This document shows, piece after piece, positions 42,183-51,105 of a stretch of 64,000 bases of DNA. This stretch comes from Pedobacter ginsengisoli (GTDB lineage Bacteria; Bacteroidota; Bacteroidia; Sphingobacteriales; Sphingobacteriaceae), in NCBI RefSeq assembly GCF_030244015.1, contig NZ_JASSYX010000002.1, positions 620,001 through 684,000 of the forward strand, read 5' to 3'. Positions within the stretch are counted from its first letter, which is position 1, and every line of letters starts with the position of its first letter. The notes beneath the pieces were generated by a model. It was given only the letters and a program-made list of their open reading frames with translations, made no database searches and was not told where the DNA came from. Position numbers and translations under genes: made by a program.

Positions 42183-44033
42183 ATGGGATATAAGAGCTTA
42201 GCCGAATGTGTTGCGGATCTGGAAAAACATGGTCATCTGATCCGAATAAAAGAAGAAGTCGATCCTTATCTGGAAATGGCTGCCATACATCTTAGAGTAT
42301 ATGAACAGCAAGGCCCTGCTTTGTTTTTTGAAAAGGTAAAAGACAGTCCGTTTCCTGCAGTTTCCAATCTGTTTGGTACCCTGGAACGCTCAAAGTTCAT
42401 GTTCAGGGACAGTCTGCCTAAGGTTGAACAACTGGTAACCCTGCGTTCTGACCCTGTGAGGGCATTGAAAAATCCGTTTAAGCTACCGGGGATTGGCCTT
42501 ACCGCTTTAACTGCGCTTCCGCTGAAACAAAGCATTTTTAAAAATACATTCAGCAAAACTACCATCTCCGCACTGCCGCAGATTGTAAACTGGCCTATGG
42601 ATGGCGGCCCGTTCATCACTATGCCACAGGTTTATACAGAAGACATTGACAAACCAGGAGTACTCAATGCCAACCTGGGTATGTACCGTATCCAGCTGGC
42701 AGGCAATGATTATATCCAGGATCAAGAAATCGGGTTGCATTACCAGATCCACCGGGGGATAGGGGTTCACCAGAGTAAAGCGAATGCCAAAGGCCAGCCT
42801 TTAAAAGTGAGTATATTTGTTGGTGGTCCGCCATCACATCCCCTGGCGGCAGTGATGCCGTTGCCGGAAGGCTTGTCTGAAATGACATTCGCCGGGGCGC
42901 TGGGCAACCGAAGGTTCAGGTATTTTTATGATGATGAGGGATTTTGCATCTCGGCTGATGCTGATTTTGTCATTACCGGAACGGTTTATCCGCAGGAAAA
43001 TAAACCTGAAGGACCGTTTGGAGACCATCTGGGCTATTATAGCCTTACTCATCCATTCCCGCTGATGAAGGTGCATAACGTATACCATCGCAAAGATGCC
43101 ATCTGGTCGTTTACTGTCGTGGGGAGGCCTCCGCAGGAAGATACCAGTTTTGGTGCGTTGATCCACGAGATCGCAGGATCAGCATTGCCCAAAGAAATAC
43201 ATGGATTAAAAGAAGTGAATGCGGTGGATGCCGCCGGTGTACATCCTTTGCTTTTTGCGATAGGCAGCGAACGCTATACGCCATATCTTAAGGAAAGACG
43301 GCCGCAGGAGATCCTGACCATAGCCAACCACATATTAGGTAAAAATCAGCTGAGTCTGGCCAAATACCTGTTCATTGCCGCAAGGGAAGATAATGAGCAG
43401 CTGGATACACACAATCTTTCTGCATTTCTGCAGCATGTGCTGTCCCGTATGGATTTCAGCAGGGATCTGCACTTTCATACGCAGACGACCATAGATACAC
43501 TGGACTATAGTGGCGAGGGATTAAATGCGGGCTCCAAAGTTGTGTTTGCTGCAGCGGGTGACATAAAAAGGGAGCTTTCTACTGTTGATCCAAAAGGGTT
43601 GTACATTGAAGGAACAGGTCTTTCCGATGGTTTTGGTGAGTTTAAACTGGCCATTCCGGGGGTACTCGCTTTGCAGGCTCCGACATATATTGACGGAGTA
43701 AATACCGAAAAAGAAATCGGCAGGATCAATTCAATACTCAAACGAGACGAGCTAAAAGGCATAGCACTTATTGTACTCTGTGATGATGCTGAATTCACTG
43801 CCGCAAATATCAATAATCTGGTATGGGTCACTTTTACCAGGAGTAATCCTGCTACAGATATACATGGTATTGATGCTTTTATTCAAGACAAACACTGGGG
43901 TTGTAAAGGTCCTGTGATTATCGATGCACGTAAAAAGCCGCATCATGCGCCTGAGCTGATCAAAGATGCTGGTGTTGAAGATCGGGTGGACCAACTGGGC
44001 TTGCCGGGCGGTCCGCTCCATGGGATCATATAA
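42183..44033 (+). CDS. UbiD family prenylated-FMN-dependent decarboxylase
   Basis: A 616-residue cytoplasmic decarboxylase. I prefer ATG 42183 (MGYKSLAECVADLEKHGH) over a TTG at 42174. Key segments: GPALFFEKVKDSPFPAVSNL, IGVHQSKANAKGQPLKVSIF, GGPPSHPLAAVMPLPEGLSE, FVITGTVYPQENKPEGPFGD and HLGYYS (the Glu-Arg-Glu catalytic region of UbiD). The length exceeds classical UbiD (about 490); such longer members are usual in Bacteroidota and are annotated for menaquinone synthesis. The true substrate is unproven, and no UbiX partner is in this window. Confidence 0.92.
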   Translation: MGYKSLAECVADLEKHGHLIRIKEEVDPYLEMAAIHLRVYEQQGPALFFEKVKDSPFPAVSNLFGTLERSKFMFRDSLPKVEQLVTLRSDPVRALKNPFKLPGIGLTALTALPLKQSIFKNTFSKTTISALPQIVNWPMDGGPFITMPQVYTEDIDKPGVLNANLGMYRIQLAGNDYIQDQEIGLHYQIHRGIGVHQSKANAKGQPLKVSIFVGGPPSHPLAAVMPLPEGLSEMTFAGALGNRRFRYFYDDEGFCISADADFVITGTVYPQENKPEGPFGDHLGYYSLTHPFPLMKVHNVYHRKDAIWSFTVVGRPPQEDTSFGALIHEIAGSALPKEIHGLKEVNAVDAAGVHPLLFAIGSERYTPYLKERRPQEILTIANHILGKNQLSLAKYLFIAAREDNEQLDTHNLSAFLQHVLSRMDFSRDLHFHTQTTIDTLDYSGEGLNAGSKVVFAAAGDIKRELSTVDPKGLYIEGTGLSDGFGEFKLAIPGVLALQAPTYIDGVNTEKEIGRINSILKRDELKGIALIVLCDDAEFTAANINNLVWVTFTRSNPATDIHGIDAFIQDKHWGCKGPVIIDARKKPHHAPELIKDAGVEDRVDQLGLPGGPLHGII

Positions 44034-44060
44034 GGCCGCATGGAAACCCGGGAGATAAAA

Positions 44061-44089
44061 AAGGGCTGGCAATCAAATCGCCAGCCCTT
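44061..44089. terminator. Bidirectional terminator between the UbiD-type and OmpP1 genes
   Basis: AAGGGCTGGC (44061-44070) pairs perfectly with GCCAGCCCTT (44080-44089). A-rich bases upstream give a T-tract on the minus strand; the plus-strand tail is short. Confidence 0.75.
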
Positions 44090-44112
44090 ACAGAATGAAA
44101 AACTTATATTTT

Positions 44113-45648
44113 TTAGAACCTAACCCCAAAGGTCAGAAATACATTGTTTCTTGCAGTTTTAATGTTTGCAACAGGCTCTTCTGGATTTTCAGCAGAGCCA
44201 ACTATATATGGCGATAAATCAGTATTTGTTTCCGCACGCTGATAAGTTAAATCAAAATAATAATTGTTTACTCGATATCCGAGACCACCGCTGTAATACT
44301 TAGTGTCAAAATAGCCATCGTCATCTCCTTTTATCGCACTTCCGTTATTGCCGTAACCGCCTCTTAAACTAAATGCATTGTCAACTTTATACTCTGCTCC
44401 AAGTCTGTAGTTAACAGCACCCTTGTAAAAATTCTTTACGGTATTATTTTCATCAATAATTCTATCCGGGTCATTTCCCTGATCAGTAGAAAATCTGATG
44501 GTTGAATAATCAATATAGTCTACGTCTGCAGAAATCAACGCTTTACCGCCAATTACATAGCTGGCACCCAATGATCCTTTTAATGGGGTACGGAGACGGT
44601 AAGTAAAAGTATAGTTGGCGGGAGCATTTGTATAATCTTTAGCGTTCGGCCCGGTAGCTATCCTGGTATCCAGTTTAAATGTGGTGTTGTCTTCAATTAG
44701 CAACCATGTTGGTGTCTGCATAGTCGCCCCGATCCTGAAGTTTCCAACCGGTCTGAAGATCACACCCAGTCTTGCATTAAATCCTGAACCTGTAGTTTCC
44801 TGGTTTTTTGCAAATGTGAGGTCATATCTTGAGTCTTCCGTAAAGTTATAACCGGATTCAAAATATTGGGCATCATTGGTGTAACGGACGTTTACCAGTC
44901 CGATACTCGCACCTATATAGACCTGATTAGCGATATTCAGTGCTCCGCCAGCTGTAAGTTCAGAGGTAGACCCACTTCTCATTTCACCTTGCCTCTGCGT
45001 ATTTGACTCTGTCTGGACGTCGCTGTTGTTTCTCGTAGAGGCACGGTAGAAAGGCTTGGATGGTGTAGTGAAATCATCATAGTCTATGATGAATCCATCA
45101 AAAGCCATTCTACCTAAGCTTCCTTCAGGAAGTTGATTAGGGGCTTTGTTGTAAGCATTAGCATCGTCTGTAAAATAATCCGCGATCGAGTTCGCGGAGT
45201 TCACTCCGGTATAACTAAAATCGGCTCCGAAGTCATTGTTGCGTGCATATCCAATTCCGAAAACAGAACTGACCACACCTGTTTGCATGCTTTCGCCTTT
45301 GGCCCGGAGAGAAGGGCTGTATAGCACAACACCCAAATTGTTGAGGTTCAGACGATCTTTATTGGAATCAGTTGTTGTATTCAAAAAACTTGCTTTACCG
45401 GTCATGCCATTGAATTCCGGAGTTAAACCAAACTCAGACTTAGTAAAAAGGCCTAATCCTGCCGGATTACCACCCAGAGAACTCATGTCGCCGCCTACTC
45501 CAATTTGGGCGCCGCCCATTCCTTTGAATCTCGCAGTGCTTCCATAATTGGTCTGAGAGAATTTTAGGGCATCAGGAGCGTAGCTCTGGGCATATGTCGA
45601 TACTGTAGCGGCTACTGTAACCACTAGAGATAATGTGATTTTCTTCAT
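44113..45648 (-). CDS. OmpP1/FadL family outer membrane protein
   Basis: A 511-residue outer membrane beta-barrel, signal peptide to about residue 20 (STYAQ/S). The N-terminal plug-like part has SYAPDALKFSQTNYGSTARF and MGGAQIGVGGDMSSLGGNPA (the NPAG motif of FadL-like proteins). Barrel strands alternate through to a terminal ...NVFLTFGVRF with a final Phe, the outer membrane assembly signal. It probably moves hydrophobic molecules; the substrate is unknown. It lies 18 bp downstream of the Gly/Tyr-rich lipoprotein in the same direction. Confidence 0.92.
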   Translation of the reverse strand: MKKITLSLVVTVAATVSTYAQSYAPDALKFSQTNYGSTARFKGMGGAQIGVGGDMSSLGGNPAGLGLFTKSEFGLTPEFNGMTGKASFLNTTTDSNKDRLNLNNLGVVLYSPSLRAKGESMQTGVVSSVFGIGYARNNDFGADFSYTGVNSANSIADYFTDDANAYNKAPNQLPEGSLGRMAFDGFIIDYDDFTTPSKPFYRASTRNNSDVQTESNTQRQGEMRSGSTSELTAGGALNIANQVYIGASIGLVNVRYTNDAQYFESGYNFTEDSRYDLTFAKNQETTGSGFNARLGVIFRPVGNFRIGATMQTPTWLLIEDNTTFKLDTRIATGPNAKDYTNAPANYTFTYRLRTPLKGSLGASYVIGGKALISADVDYIDYSTIRFSTDQGNDPDRIIDENNTVKNFYKGAVNYRLGAEYKVDNAFSLRGGYGNNGSAIKGDDDGYFDTKYYSGGLGYRVNNYYFDLTYQRAETNTDLSPYIVGSAENPEEPVANIKTARNNVFLTFGVRF

Positions 45649-45665
45649 CTTAAATAAATAAATAA

Positions 45666-46613
45666 TTAGCCTCTTCCTGCTCTTCCTGATCTTGCACCAC
45701 TACTACTACCGCTGCTACCGCTCCCACTACTGCCGGAGCCACTACTTCTTGATCCACCCCCGTCACTTCTTGCTGGAGGCGGAGTATAGGTCGGTCTGTC
45801 AGCCTGACGGGCAGGGGGTGTATAGTTCTCGGTTCTTGTTGGCCTTTGTGCTGGCTGAGGGGAATCCTGGGAGCGCCTGTTGCTTGTTCTCGGATTTGTG
45901 GTAACGTTATTGTCACTGGTACCATATCTTTCAGATCTGGTCTGTCTTGAAATCACGCTGCCATTTACGTCTGACCTGGTTGTGCCTGATGTTCTGCCGC
46001 CGGGACGGTAAGTACCGATACCATTTTCCCTGCCCACAGCCGGTCTCGCCCGGTAATCCGGCGCATTAGTTGTTCTGCCAGTGTAAAAACCGCCTCCATA
46101 ATAGCCGCCTCCATAATAACCACCTCCTAAAAATCCTCCGCCATAATAGCCGCCTCCATAATAGTAGTTGTTCCAGCCAAAATTGTTATAACCCCAAAAC
46201 GGAGAATAAGCATAGCCCCATCCTGAATACGGAGAGTTCCAGTAGCTATTGTAAAACGGACTATAGCCGATACCTACAGACCAGCTGTTGTACGGATACC
46301 ATCCGCTATAAAAATAAGGATCGTAATAGCTCCTCCACGGACTGGAATAATAGAACCTGTTGATCCGTGAGGAATAATCCATGTCATAGTATGGATCACT
46401 TGTGCCATAGTAATCGCTTTCAGCGTACTCCTGGTCATCTGTAGTGGTTTGAGATGGCTTAACCGGTGCCGGGGTGTATATCTTCACCTTCGCGGTAGTG
46501 TTATAAACGTCATCATCATTGGTGCTCTGCTGCGCGAGTTTCGGCGCAGAACAGGACGTGACAACGATCGTTGCCAGCGCGAGCATACTTGTGAATAAAT
46601 GGTTAGGTTTCAT
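45666..46613 (-). CDS. Low-complexity Gly/Tyr/Ser-rich lipoprotein
   Basis: A 315-residue lipoprotein (MKPNHLFTSMLALATIVVTSC, lipobox Cys near 21). The centre (about 75-180) is rich in Tyr, Trp, Asn and Gly with tandem GGGYYGGG-type repeats, and the C-terminal part (about 185-315) is rich in Arg, Thr, Pro and finally a Ser/Gly run (GSGSSGSGSSGSSSG). No conserved enzyme motif is visible. Similar surface lipoproteins in Bacteroidota are uncharacterised. It is divergent from proS and upstream of the OmpP1 gene. Confidence 0.85.
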   Translation of the reverse strand: MKPNHLFTSMLALATIVVTSCSAPKLAQQSTNDDDVYNTTAKVKIYTPAPVKPSQTTTDDQEYAESDYYGTSDPYYDMDYSSRINRFYYSSPWRSYYDPYFYSGWYPYNSWSVGIGYSPFYNSYWNSPYSGWGYAYSPFWGYNNFGWNNYYYGGGYYGGGFLGGGYYGGGYYGGGFYTGRTTNAPDYRARPAVGRENGIGTYRPGGRTSGTTRSDVNGSVISRQTRSERYGTSDNNVTTNPRTSNRRSQDSPQPAQRPTRTENYTPPARQADRPTYTPPPARSDGGGSRSSGSGSSGSGSSGSSSGARSGRAGRG

Positions 46614-46717
46614 AACTTATATGTTGTTTGTGTGTCGCAATTTTTTTGTAGCTATAAATTTATAAATTTGCAGCTTACTATACAAGGTATTTAACACAAA
46701 TAACGTTCCATTCAGAT

Positions 46718-48190
46718 ATGAGCAAAGGCATTACAAGTAAAAACGAAGATTATTCCCAGTGGTATAACGACATTGTTATAAAAGCAGACCTGGCAGAGCA
46801 TTCTGCGGTTAAAGGCTGCATGGTCATAAAACCTTACGGATACTCCATTTGGGAGAAGATGCAGGCGGTTTTAGATCAAAAATTCAAAGATACCGGGCAC
46901 AGTAATGCTTATTTTCCTTTATTCATTCCTAAGTCATTTTTTTCCAAGGAAGCTTCTCACGTAGAGGGTTTTGCGACAGAATGTGCCGTTGTGACACACT
47001 ATCGTCTGAAAAATGACGGAAACGGAAACATTATCGTAGATGAAACCGCTAAACTGGAAGAAGAACTGATCGTAAGGCCTACATCTGAAACCATCATATG
47101 GAACACCTATAAAGGATGGATCCAATCGTACCGTGACCTGCCCATCCTGGTCAACCAATGGGCCAATGTTGTGCGATGGGAAATGCGTACGCGTTTGTTC
47201 CTGCGGACTACAGAGTTCCTTTGGCAGGAAGGGCATACCGCTCATGCAACAGCTGAAGAAGCAATCGCTGAAACCAGACAGATGCTCGATGTTTATGCCG
47301 ATTTTGCGGAGAACTGGATGGGCGTGCCAGTGGTTAAAGGTGTAAAAACTCCCAACGAGCGTTTTGCAGGTGCACTGGATACCTATTGTATTGAGGCATT
47401 GATGCAGGACGGTAAGGCCTTACAAGCCGGTACCTCGCACTTCCTGGGTCAGAACTTCGCGAAAGCATTTGATGTCAAATTTACCAGCAAAGAAGGTAAA
47501 CTGGAACATGTATGGGCCAGTTCATGGGGGGTTTCAACCCGCTTGATGGGTGCGCTGATCATGGCGCACAGCGACGATGCCGGATTGGTACTTCCGCCTA
47601 AACTGGCACCTATACAGGTGGTCATCGTGCCGATCTATAAAACAGACGAGGAACTCAATAATATTTCAGCTTTTGTGGATACCCTGATCGCCAAGCTAAA
47701 ACGCCTGGGCATTTCGGTTAAATACGACGACCGGGATACACAGCGTCCGGGCTTCAAATTTGCAGAATACGAGCTTAAGGGTGTGCCTGTCCGTCTTGCG
47801 ATTGGCGCCCGTGATATGGAAAACGGAACTGTAGAGCTTGCCCGCAGGGATACCCGTGAAAAGCAGACAGTAAACCAGGAAGGGCTGGAGATCTATATTC
47901 CACAACTGTTAGAAGATATACAGCAGAACATTTATAAAAAAGCGTTTGATTTCAGGGCGGAACACATTACCCCGGCCAATTCATACGAAGAGTTTAAAGA
48001 GTTGCTGGACGGCAAGGCCGGTTTCATCTCCGCACACTGGGATGGCACTCCTGAAACTGAACAAAAGATTAAGGAAGAGACTAAAGCCACTATCAGATGC
48101 GTTCCTTTAGATAATCAGCAGGAAGACGGGGTTTGTATCTACTCAGGCAAGCCCTCTACCCAGCGCGTGCTATTTGCCAGGGCTTATTAA
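46718..48190 (+). CDS. proS: Prolyl-tRNA synthetase, archaeal/eukaryotic-like type
   Basis: A 490-residue class II synthetase that charges tRNA-Pro. The type without the bacterial editing insertion is seen: [40 protein letters not shown] (motif 1), [32 protein letters not shown] (motif 2), [16 protein letters not shown] and [20 protein letters not shown] (motif 3). The C-terminal anticodon and zinc-binding-like domains end RVLFARAY. It precedes the trans-sulfuration gene by 11 bp. Confidence 0.97.
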   Translation: MSKGITSKNEDYSQWYNDIVIKADLAEHSAVKGCMVIKPYGYSIWEKMQAVLDQKFKDTGHSNAYFPLFIPKSFFSKEASHVEGFATECAVVTHYRLKNDGNGNIIVDETAKLEEELIVRPTSETIIWNTYKGWIQSYRDLPILVNQWANVVRWEMRTRLFLRTTEFLWQEGHTAHATAEEAIAETRQMLDVYADFAENWMGVPVVKGVKTPNERFAGALDTYCIEALMQDGKALQAGTSHFLGQNFAKAFDVKFTSKEGKLEHVWASSWGVSTRLMGALIMAHSDDAGLVLPPKLAPIQVVIVPIYKTDEELNNISAFVDTLIAKLKRLGISVKYDDRDTQRPGFKFAEYELKGVPVRLAIGARDMENGTVELARRDTREKQTVNQEGLEIYIPQLLEDIQQNIYKKAFDFRAEHITPANSYEEFKELLDGKAGFISAHWDGTPETEQKIKEETKATIRCVPLDNQQEDGVCIYSGKPSTQRVLFARAY

Positions 48191-48201
48191 TCTCAGTAAT
48201 T

Positions 48202-49341
48202 ATGAAATTCGCAACTAAAGCTATTCATGCCGGTCAGGAACCTGACCCTACAACAGGGGCAGTCATGACCCCTATATACCAAACCTCCACCTACTGGCAG
48301 AAGTCTCCGGGTGACAACAAGGGATATGAGTATTCCAGAGGCACAAACCCGACCCGTAAGGCATTGGAAGACTGTTTGGCTGCTCTGGAGAATGCCAGAT
48401 ATGGTCTTGCGTTTTCCAGCGGAATGGGAGCGACCGATGCGGTACTTAAGTTGCTGAAGCCCGGTGACGAAGTGATCACTGGTAATGATCTTTATGGCGG
48501 TTCTTATCGTATTTTCACTAAGGTTTATGAAAAATACGGCATCAAATTTCATTTCCTGGATCTGTCCAAACCTGAAAACATACTACCGGCCATCAATGAC
48601 AAGACCAGGCTGATCTGGATAGAAACTCCTACCAATCCAACCATGCGGATCATTGATATTGAGGGCGTTGCAAGGATTAGTAAACAGCATAGCCTGCTGC
48701 TGGCCGTCGACAATACTTTTGCTTCACCATATCTCCAAAATCCTATGGATCAGGGTGCTGATATTGTGATGCATTCTGTTACGAAATACATAGGGGGCCA
48801 TTCAGATGTTGTGATGGGCGCTTTGGTGGTCAATGACGACCAGCTCTACAAAGATCTTTGGTTCATCTATAATGCTTGTGGTGCTACCCCGGGTCCCCAG
48901 GATGCTTTTTTGGTGCTGAGGGGGATCAAAACGCTTCACCTGCGGATGAAAGCGCATTGCGAGAATGGTGAAAAGGTTGCCCGTTTTTTAAAAAACCATC
49001 CAAAGATCGACAAGATCTACTGGCCGGGTTTTGAAGACCATCCTAATCATGACATTGCTAAAAGGCAGATGCGTGGTTTTGGCGGGATGGTTTCCATCAC
49101 GTTGAAAGATGCAGATCTGAAAGAGACTTTTCGCATTGCTTCTTCGTTCAGGGTTTTCACTTTAGCAGAATCGCTGGGTGGCGTGGAATCCCTGATCAAC
49201 CATCCGACGACTATGACGCATGGTTCAATTCCTAAAGAGGAACGTGAAAAAGTCGGGATAACAGATAACCTGCTGCGTTTGAGTGTTGGCGTTGAAGATA
49301 TCGATGACCTGCTTGAAGATCTGGAACAGGCGCTTAAATAA
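48202..49341 (+). CDS. PLP-dependent trans-sulfuration enzyme (cystathionine gamma-synthase/lyase family)
   Basis: A 379-residue PLP enzyme; ATG 48202 (MKFATKAIHAGQEPDP) is clear. Family parts: AVMTPIYQTSTYWQ, YEYSRGTNPTRKALEDCLAA (phosphate cup), LAFSSGMGATDAVLKLL, ETPTNPTMRIIDI, AVDNTFASPYLQNPMDQGAD and MHSVTKYIGGHSDVVMG with the Schiff-base lysine (SVTKY, about residue 198). It either makes or cleaves cystathionine in methionine/cysteine metabolism; sequence alone does not choose. Aspartate kinase at 30551 feeds the same pathway. Confidence 0.93.
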   Translation: MKFATKAIHAGQEPDPTTGAVMTPIYQTSTYWQKSPGDNKGYEYSRGTNPTRKALEDCLAALENARYGLAFSSGMGATDAVLKLLKPGDEVITGNDLYGGSYRIFTKVYEKYGIKFHFLDLSKPENILPAINDKTRLIWIETPTNPTMRIIDIEGVARISKQHSLLLAVDNTFASPYLQNPMDQGADIVMHSVTKYIGGHSDVVMGALVVNDDQLYKDLWFIYNACGATPGPQDAFLVLRGIKTLHLRMKAHCENGEKVARFLKNHPKIDKIYWPGFEDHPNHDIAKRQMRGFGGMVSITLKDADLKETFRIASSFRVFTLAESLGGVESLINHPTTMTHGSIPKEEREKVGITDNLLRLSVGVEDIDDLLEDLEQALK

Positions 49342-49350
49342 TTAGCTGAT

Positions 49351-49400
49351 CGTCATGCTGAGTGTTTATTCCCGGGCCCGCTTCGGAATAGCCCGGCATC
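49351..49400. repeat. Possible degenerate intergenic repeat (CGTCATGCTGAG type)
   Basis: CGTCATGCTGAG resembles a repeat motif frequent in Bacteroidota intergenic DNA; CCGGGC (49372-49377) can pair with GCCCGG (49391-49396). Weak, and only one copy is seen. Confidence 0.3.
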
Positions 49401-49430
49401 CCGGCCTGACTAAAATAAATACGATAGCTA

Positions 49431-50321
49431 TTGGAATTTTTAGAACTGAAGGATTTTTTAGATTTAAAGGCTGCTCAGTACAACAGACCTGATTTTATTC
49501 AGAATGATCCCATCTGTATCCCTCACCAGTATACCAAAAAACAGGATATTGAAATTGCTGCTTTCTTTGCGGCAATTTTAGCATGGGGACAACGCAAAAC
49601 CATCATCAACAAGTGCAATGAGCTATTTCAGCGTATGGATAATGATCCCTACCAGTTCATGCTGCACCATACTGATGATGATCTGAAGGGTCTTTTGGGT
49701 TTCAGGCACCGTACATTCAACGATACGGACTTGTTGTATTTTGTTGCTTTTTTTCGGGAGCATTATAGTCAGCATGAGAGCCTGGAAGCTGCTTTTCTTG
49801 CGCCTTCTGATGTTTTTCTCGATAGCTATTCTGGTATTGACTCATTAGCCGGTCTTGTTTCTGCTGATGAGTTGTCTGACAACAATGCTGCTTACAGTTC
49901 TTCCGCCTGCATGCTTTCTGAGCTTGCTTTGCAGCAGCCTAAAATAGAAAGGGCTCTCAACTATTTCCGTGCTTATTTTTTTTCTCTGCCTGATTATCCG
50001 CGCCGGACCATTAAGCATGTTTCATCACCTTTGCAGAAATCGACCTGTAAGCGGCTCAACATGTTTCTCAGGTGGATGGTCAGAAAAGACAATATGGGTG
50101 TGGATTTTGGTATATGGAACACGCTTAAACCATCAGATCTTATTTGCCCATGCGACGTTCATGTGGATCGTGTGGCCCGCAAACTTGGCCTCATTGAAAG
50201 GAAGCAGACGGATTGGCGTACTGCTGTTGAACTCACTGCTCAACTGCTTCGGTTTGATCCGCTGGATCCTGTAAAGTATGACTTTGCGTTGTTTGGGCTG
50301 GGGATTGAAGAGAAGTTTTGA
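49431..50321 (+). CDS. TIGR02757 family protein
   Basis: A 296-residue cytoplasmic protein. The start is a TTG at 49431: an in-frame TAG stands at 49425-49427, so no longer form is possible, and the next ATG would remove conserved N-terminal sequence (YNRPDFIQNDPICIPHQYTK). Other conserved parts are AAFFAAILAWGQRKTIINKC, SPLQKSTCKRLNMFLRWMVR and LICPCDVHVDRVARKLGLIE, which carry family-typical Cys and His residues. The fold is helical (HhH-like); function is unknown. It is followed by the structured element at 50391-50476. Confidence 0.9.
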   Translation: MEFLELKDFLDLKAAQYNRPDFIQNDPICIPHQYTKKQDIEIAAFFAAILAWGQRKTIINKCNELFQRMDNDPYQFMLHHTDDDLKGLLGFRHRTFNDTDLLYFVAFFREHYSQHESLEAAFLAPSDVFLDSYSGIDSLAGLVSADELSDNNAAYSSSACMLSELALQQPKIERALNYFRAYFFSLPDYPRRTIKHVSSPLQKSTCKRLNMFLRWMVRKDNMGVDFGIWNTLKPSDLICPCDVHVDRVARKLGLIERKQTDWRTAVELTAQLLRFDPLDPVKYDFALFGLGIEEKF

Positions 50322-50390
50322 GCTTTCGAAAGTAGATATTGTTATTTTAGACTGCACTTCATACTAAAAACTCCATGTTTTTATTTAATT

Positions 50391-50476
50391 AAAAAGTCGG
50401 GTTAGCTTCGGACTGGATCTTGCGCCCTGAAAAAGGGCACAATTCCCTATGTCCTCATCTTAACCCGACTTTTTTT
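50391..50476 (+). ncRNA. Candidate structured RNA or long-stem terminator
   Basis: AAAAAGTCGGGTTA (50391-50404) is the exact reverse complement of TAACCCGACTTTTT (50461-50474), enclosing 56 nt. Inside, GGAC (50410-50413) can pair with GTCC (50451-50454), and GCCCT (50424-50428) pairs with AGGGC (50434-50438) over a GAAAA loop. The 3' arm ends in seven T. It could be a small RNA with its own terminator or an elaborate terminator for the gene ending at 50321. No known RNA family was recognised. Confidence 0.45.
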
Positions 50477-50537
50477 GGGTGCATATAGCAAGTGTGTTTT
50501 CCATCCCATACCATTTTTTCAGATGCCGGTAACTATG

Positions 50538-50545
50538 TATTTTTG
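50538..50545 (+). promoter_or_regulatory. Bacteroidota -7 element upstream of the DUF1905 gene
   Basis: TATTTTTG matches TAnnTTTG; a T run (50514-50519) lies 18 bp upstream as a possible -33. Leader length to the ATG at 50601 would be about 50 nt and includes the first copy of the 22-nt duplication. Confidence 0.4.
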
Positions 50546-50570
50546 CTTTGCCAGATTCTTAATATCTTTA

Positions 50571-50614
50571 ATTCTTATATGATCACTTTCAAATTCTTAT
50601 ATGATCACTTTCAA
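50571..50614 (+). repeat. Perfect 22-nt tandem duplication across the start codon
   Basis: The unit beginning ATTCTTATATGATCACTTTC occurs twice without gap (50571-50592 and 50593-50614). Each copy holds an ATG (50579 and 50601). As 22 is not a multiple of three, the first ATG opens a 13-codon frame (MITFKFLYDHFQS) ending at 50620, overlapping the true start at 50601. Confidence 0.9.
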
Positions 50615-51104
50615 AGCTGAGATAGAGCGTTTTGCTGAAATGGGCGAAAAAACAGGCTGGAGCTATGTGTTTATCCCCGGCACTATAGCCAATGAAATTA
50701 AGCCTGATTGTAAAAAGAGCTTTAGGGTTAAAGGTAGGATAGATCACGTCGAAATTGTCGGAATGGCTACTGTTCCAATGGGAGAGGGCGATTTTATCAT
50801 TGCATTGAAAGCCAGTTTGCGAAAACAGCTAAGAAAAGAAAAAGGGGCAATTGTTGAACTTCAGCTGGAAGAAGACAAAGATTTTAAAATTGAAATACCC
50901 GAAGACCTGGAGCTTTGTCTGTCAGATGAACCGCATTTGATGGAAGGTTTTATGAAACTGCCAATGTCGCACCGGAACTGGTATATCAACTGGCTAAACT
51001 CAGCTAAAACGGAACCTACCCGAACCAAAAGACTGGTTAAGATCGTATCCGCAATGGACAGGGGAATGACATTCAGTGAAATGATGCGTGAGGGAAAGGA
51101 ATGA
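50601..51104 (+). CDS. DUF1905/YdeI-like protein (bacteriocin-protection, OmpD-associated family)
   Basis: A 167-residue cytoplasmic protein. The N-terminal DUF1905 barrel spans about 1-95 (ITFKAEIERFAEMGEKTGWS, YVFIPGTIANEIK, SFRVKGRIDHVEIVGMATVP). The C-terminal YdeI-like helical part (about 110-167) has MKLPMSHRNWYINWLNSAKT and RTKRLVKIVSAMDRGMTF. The family has been linked to bacteriocin protection by name only; the molecular role is unknown. The start codon lies in the second copy of a 22-nt tandem duplication. Confidence 0.9.
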   Translation: MITFKAEIERFAEMGEKTGWSYVFIPGTIANEIKPDCKKSFRVKGRIDHVEIVGMATVPMGEGDFIIALKASLRKQLRKEKGAIVELQLEEDKDFKIEIPEDLELCLSDEPHLMEGFMKLPMSHRNWYINWLNSAKTEPTRTKRLVKIVSAMDRGMTFSEMMREGKE

Positions 51105-51105
51105 A

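Noticed and set aside
46645..46670. proS promoter with TTTG and TAAATTTG
   Set aside because: The -7 match is exact, but the 14-bp spacing to TTTG is shorter than normal, so I did not list it.
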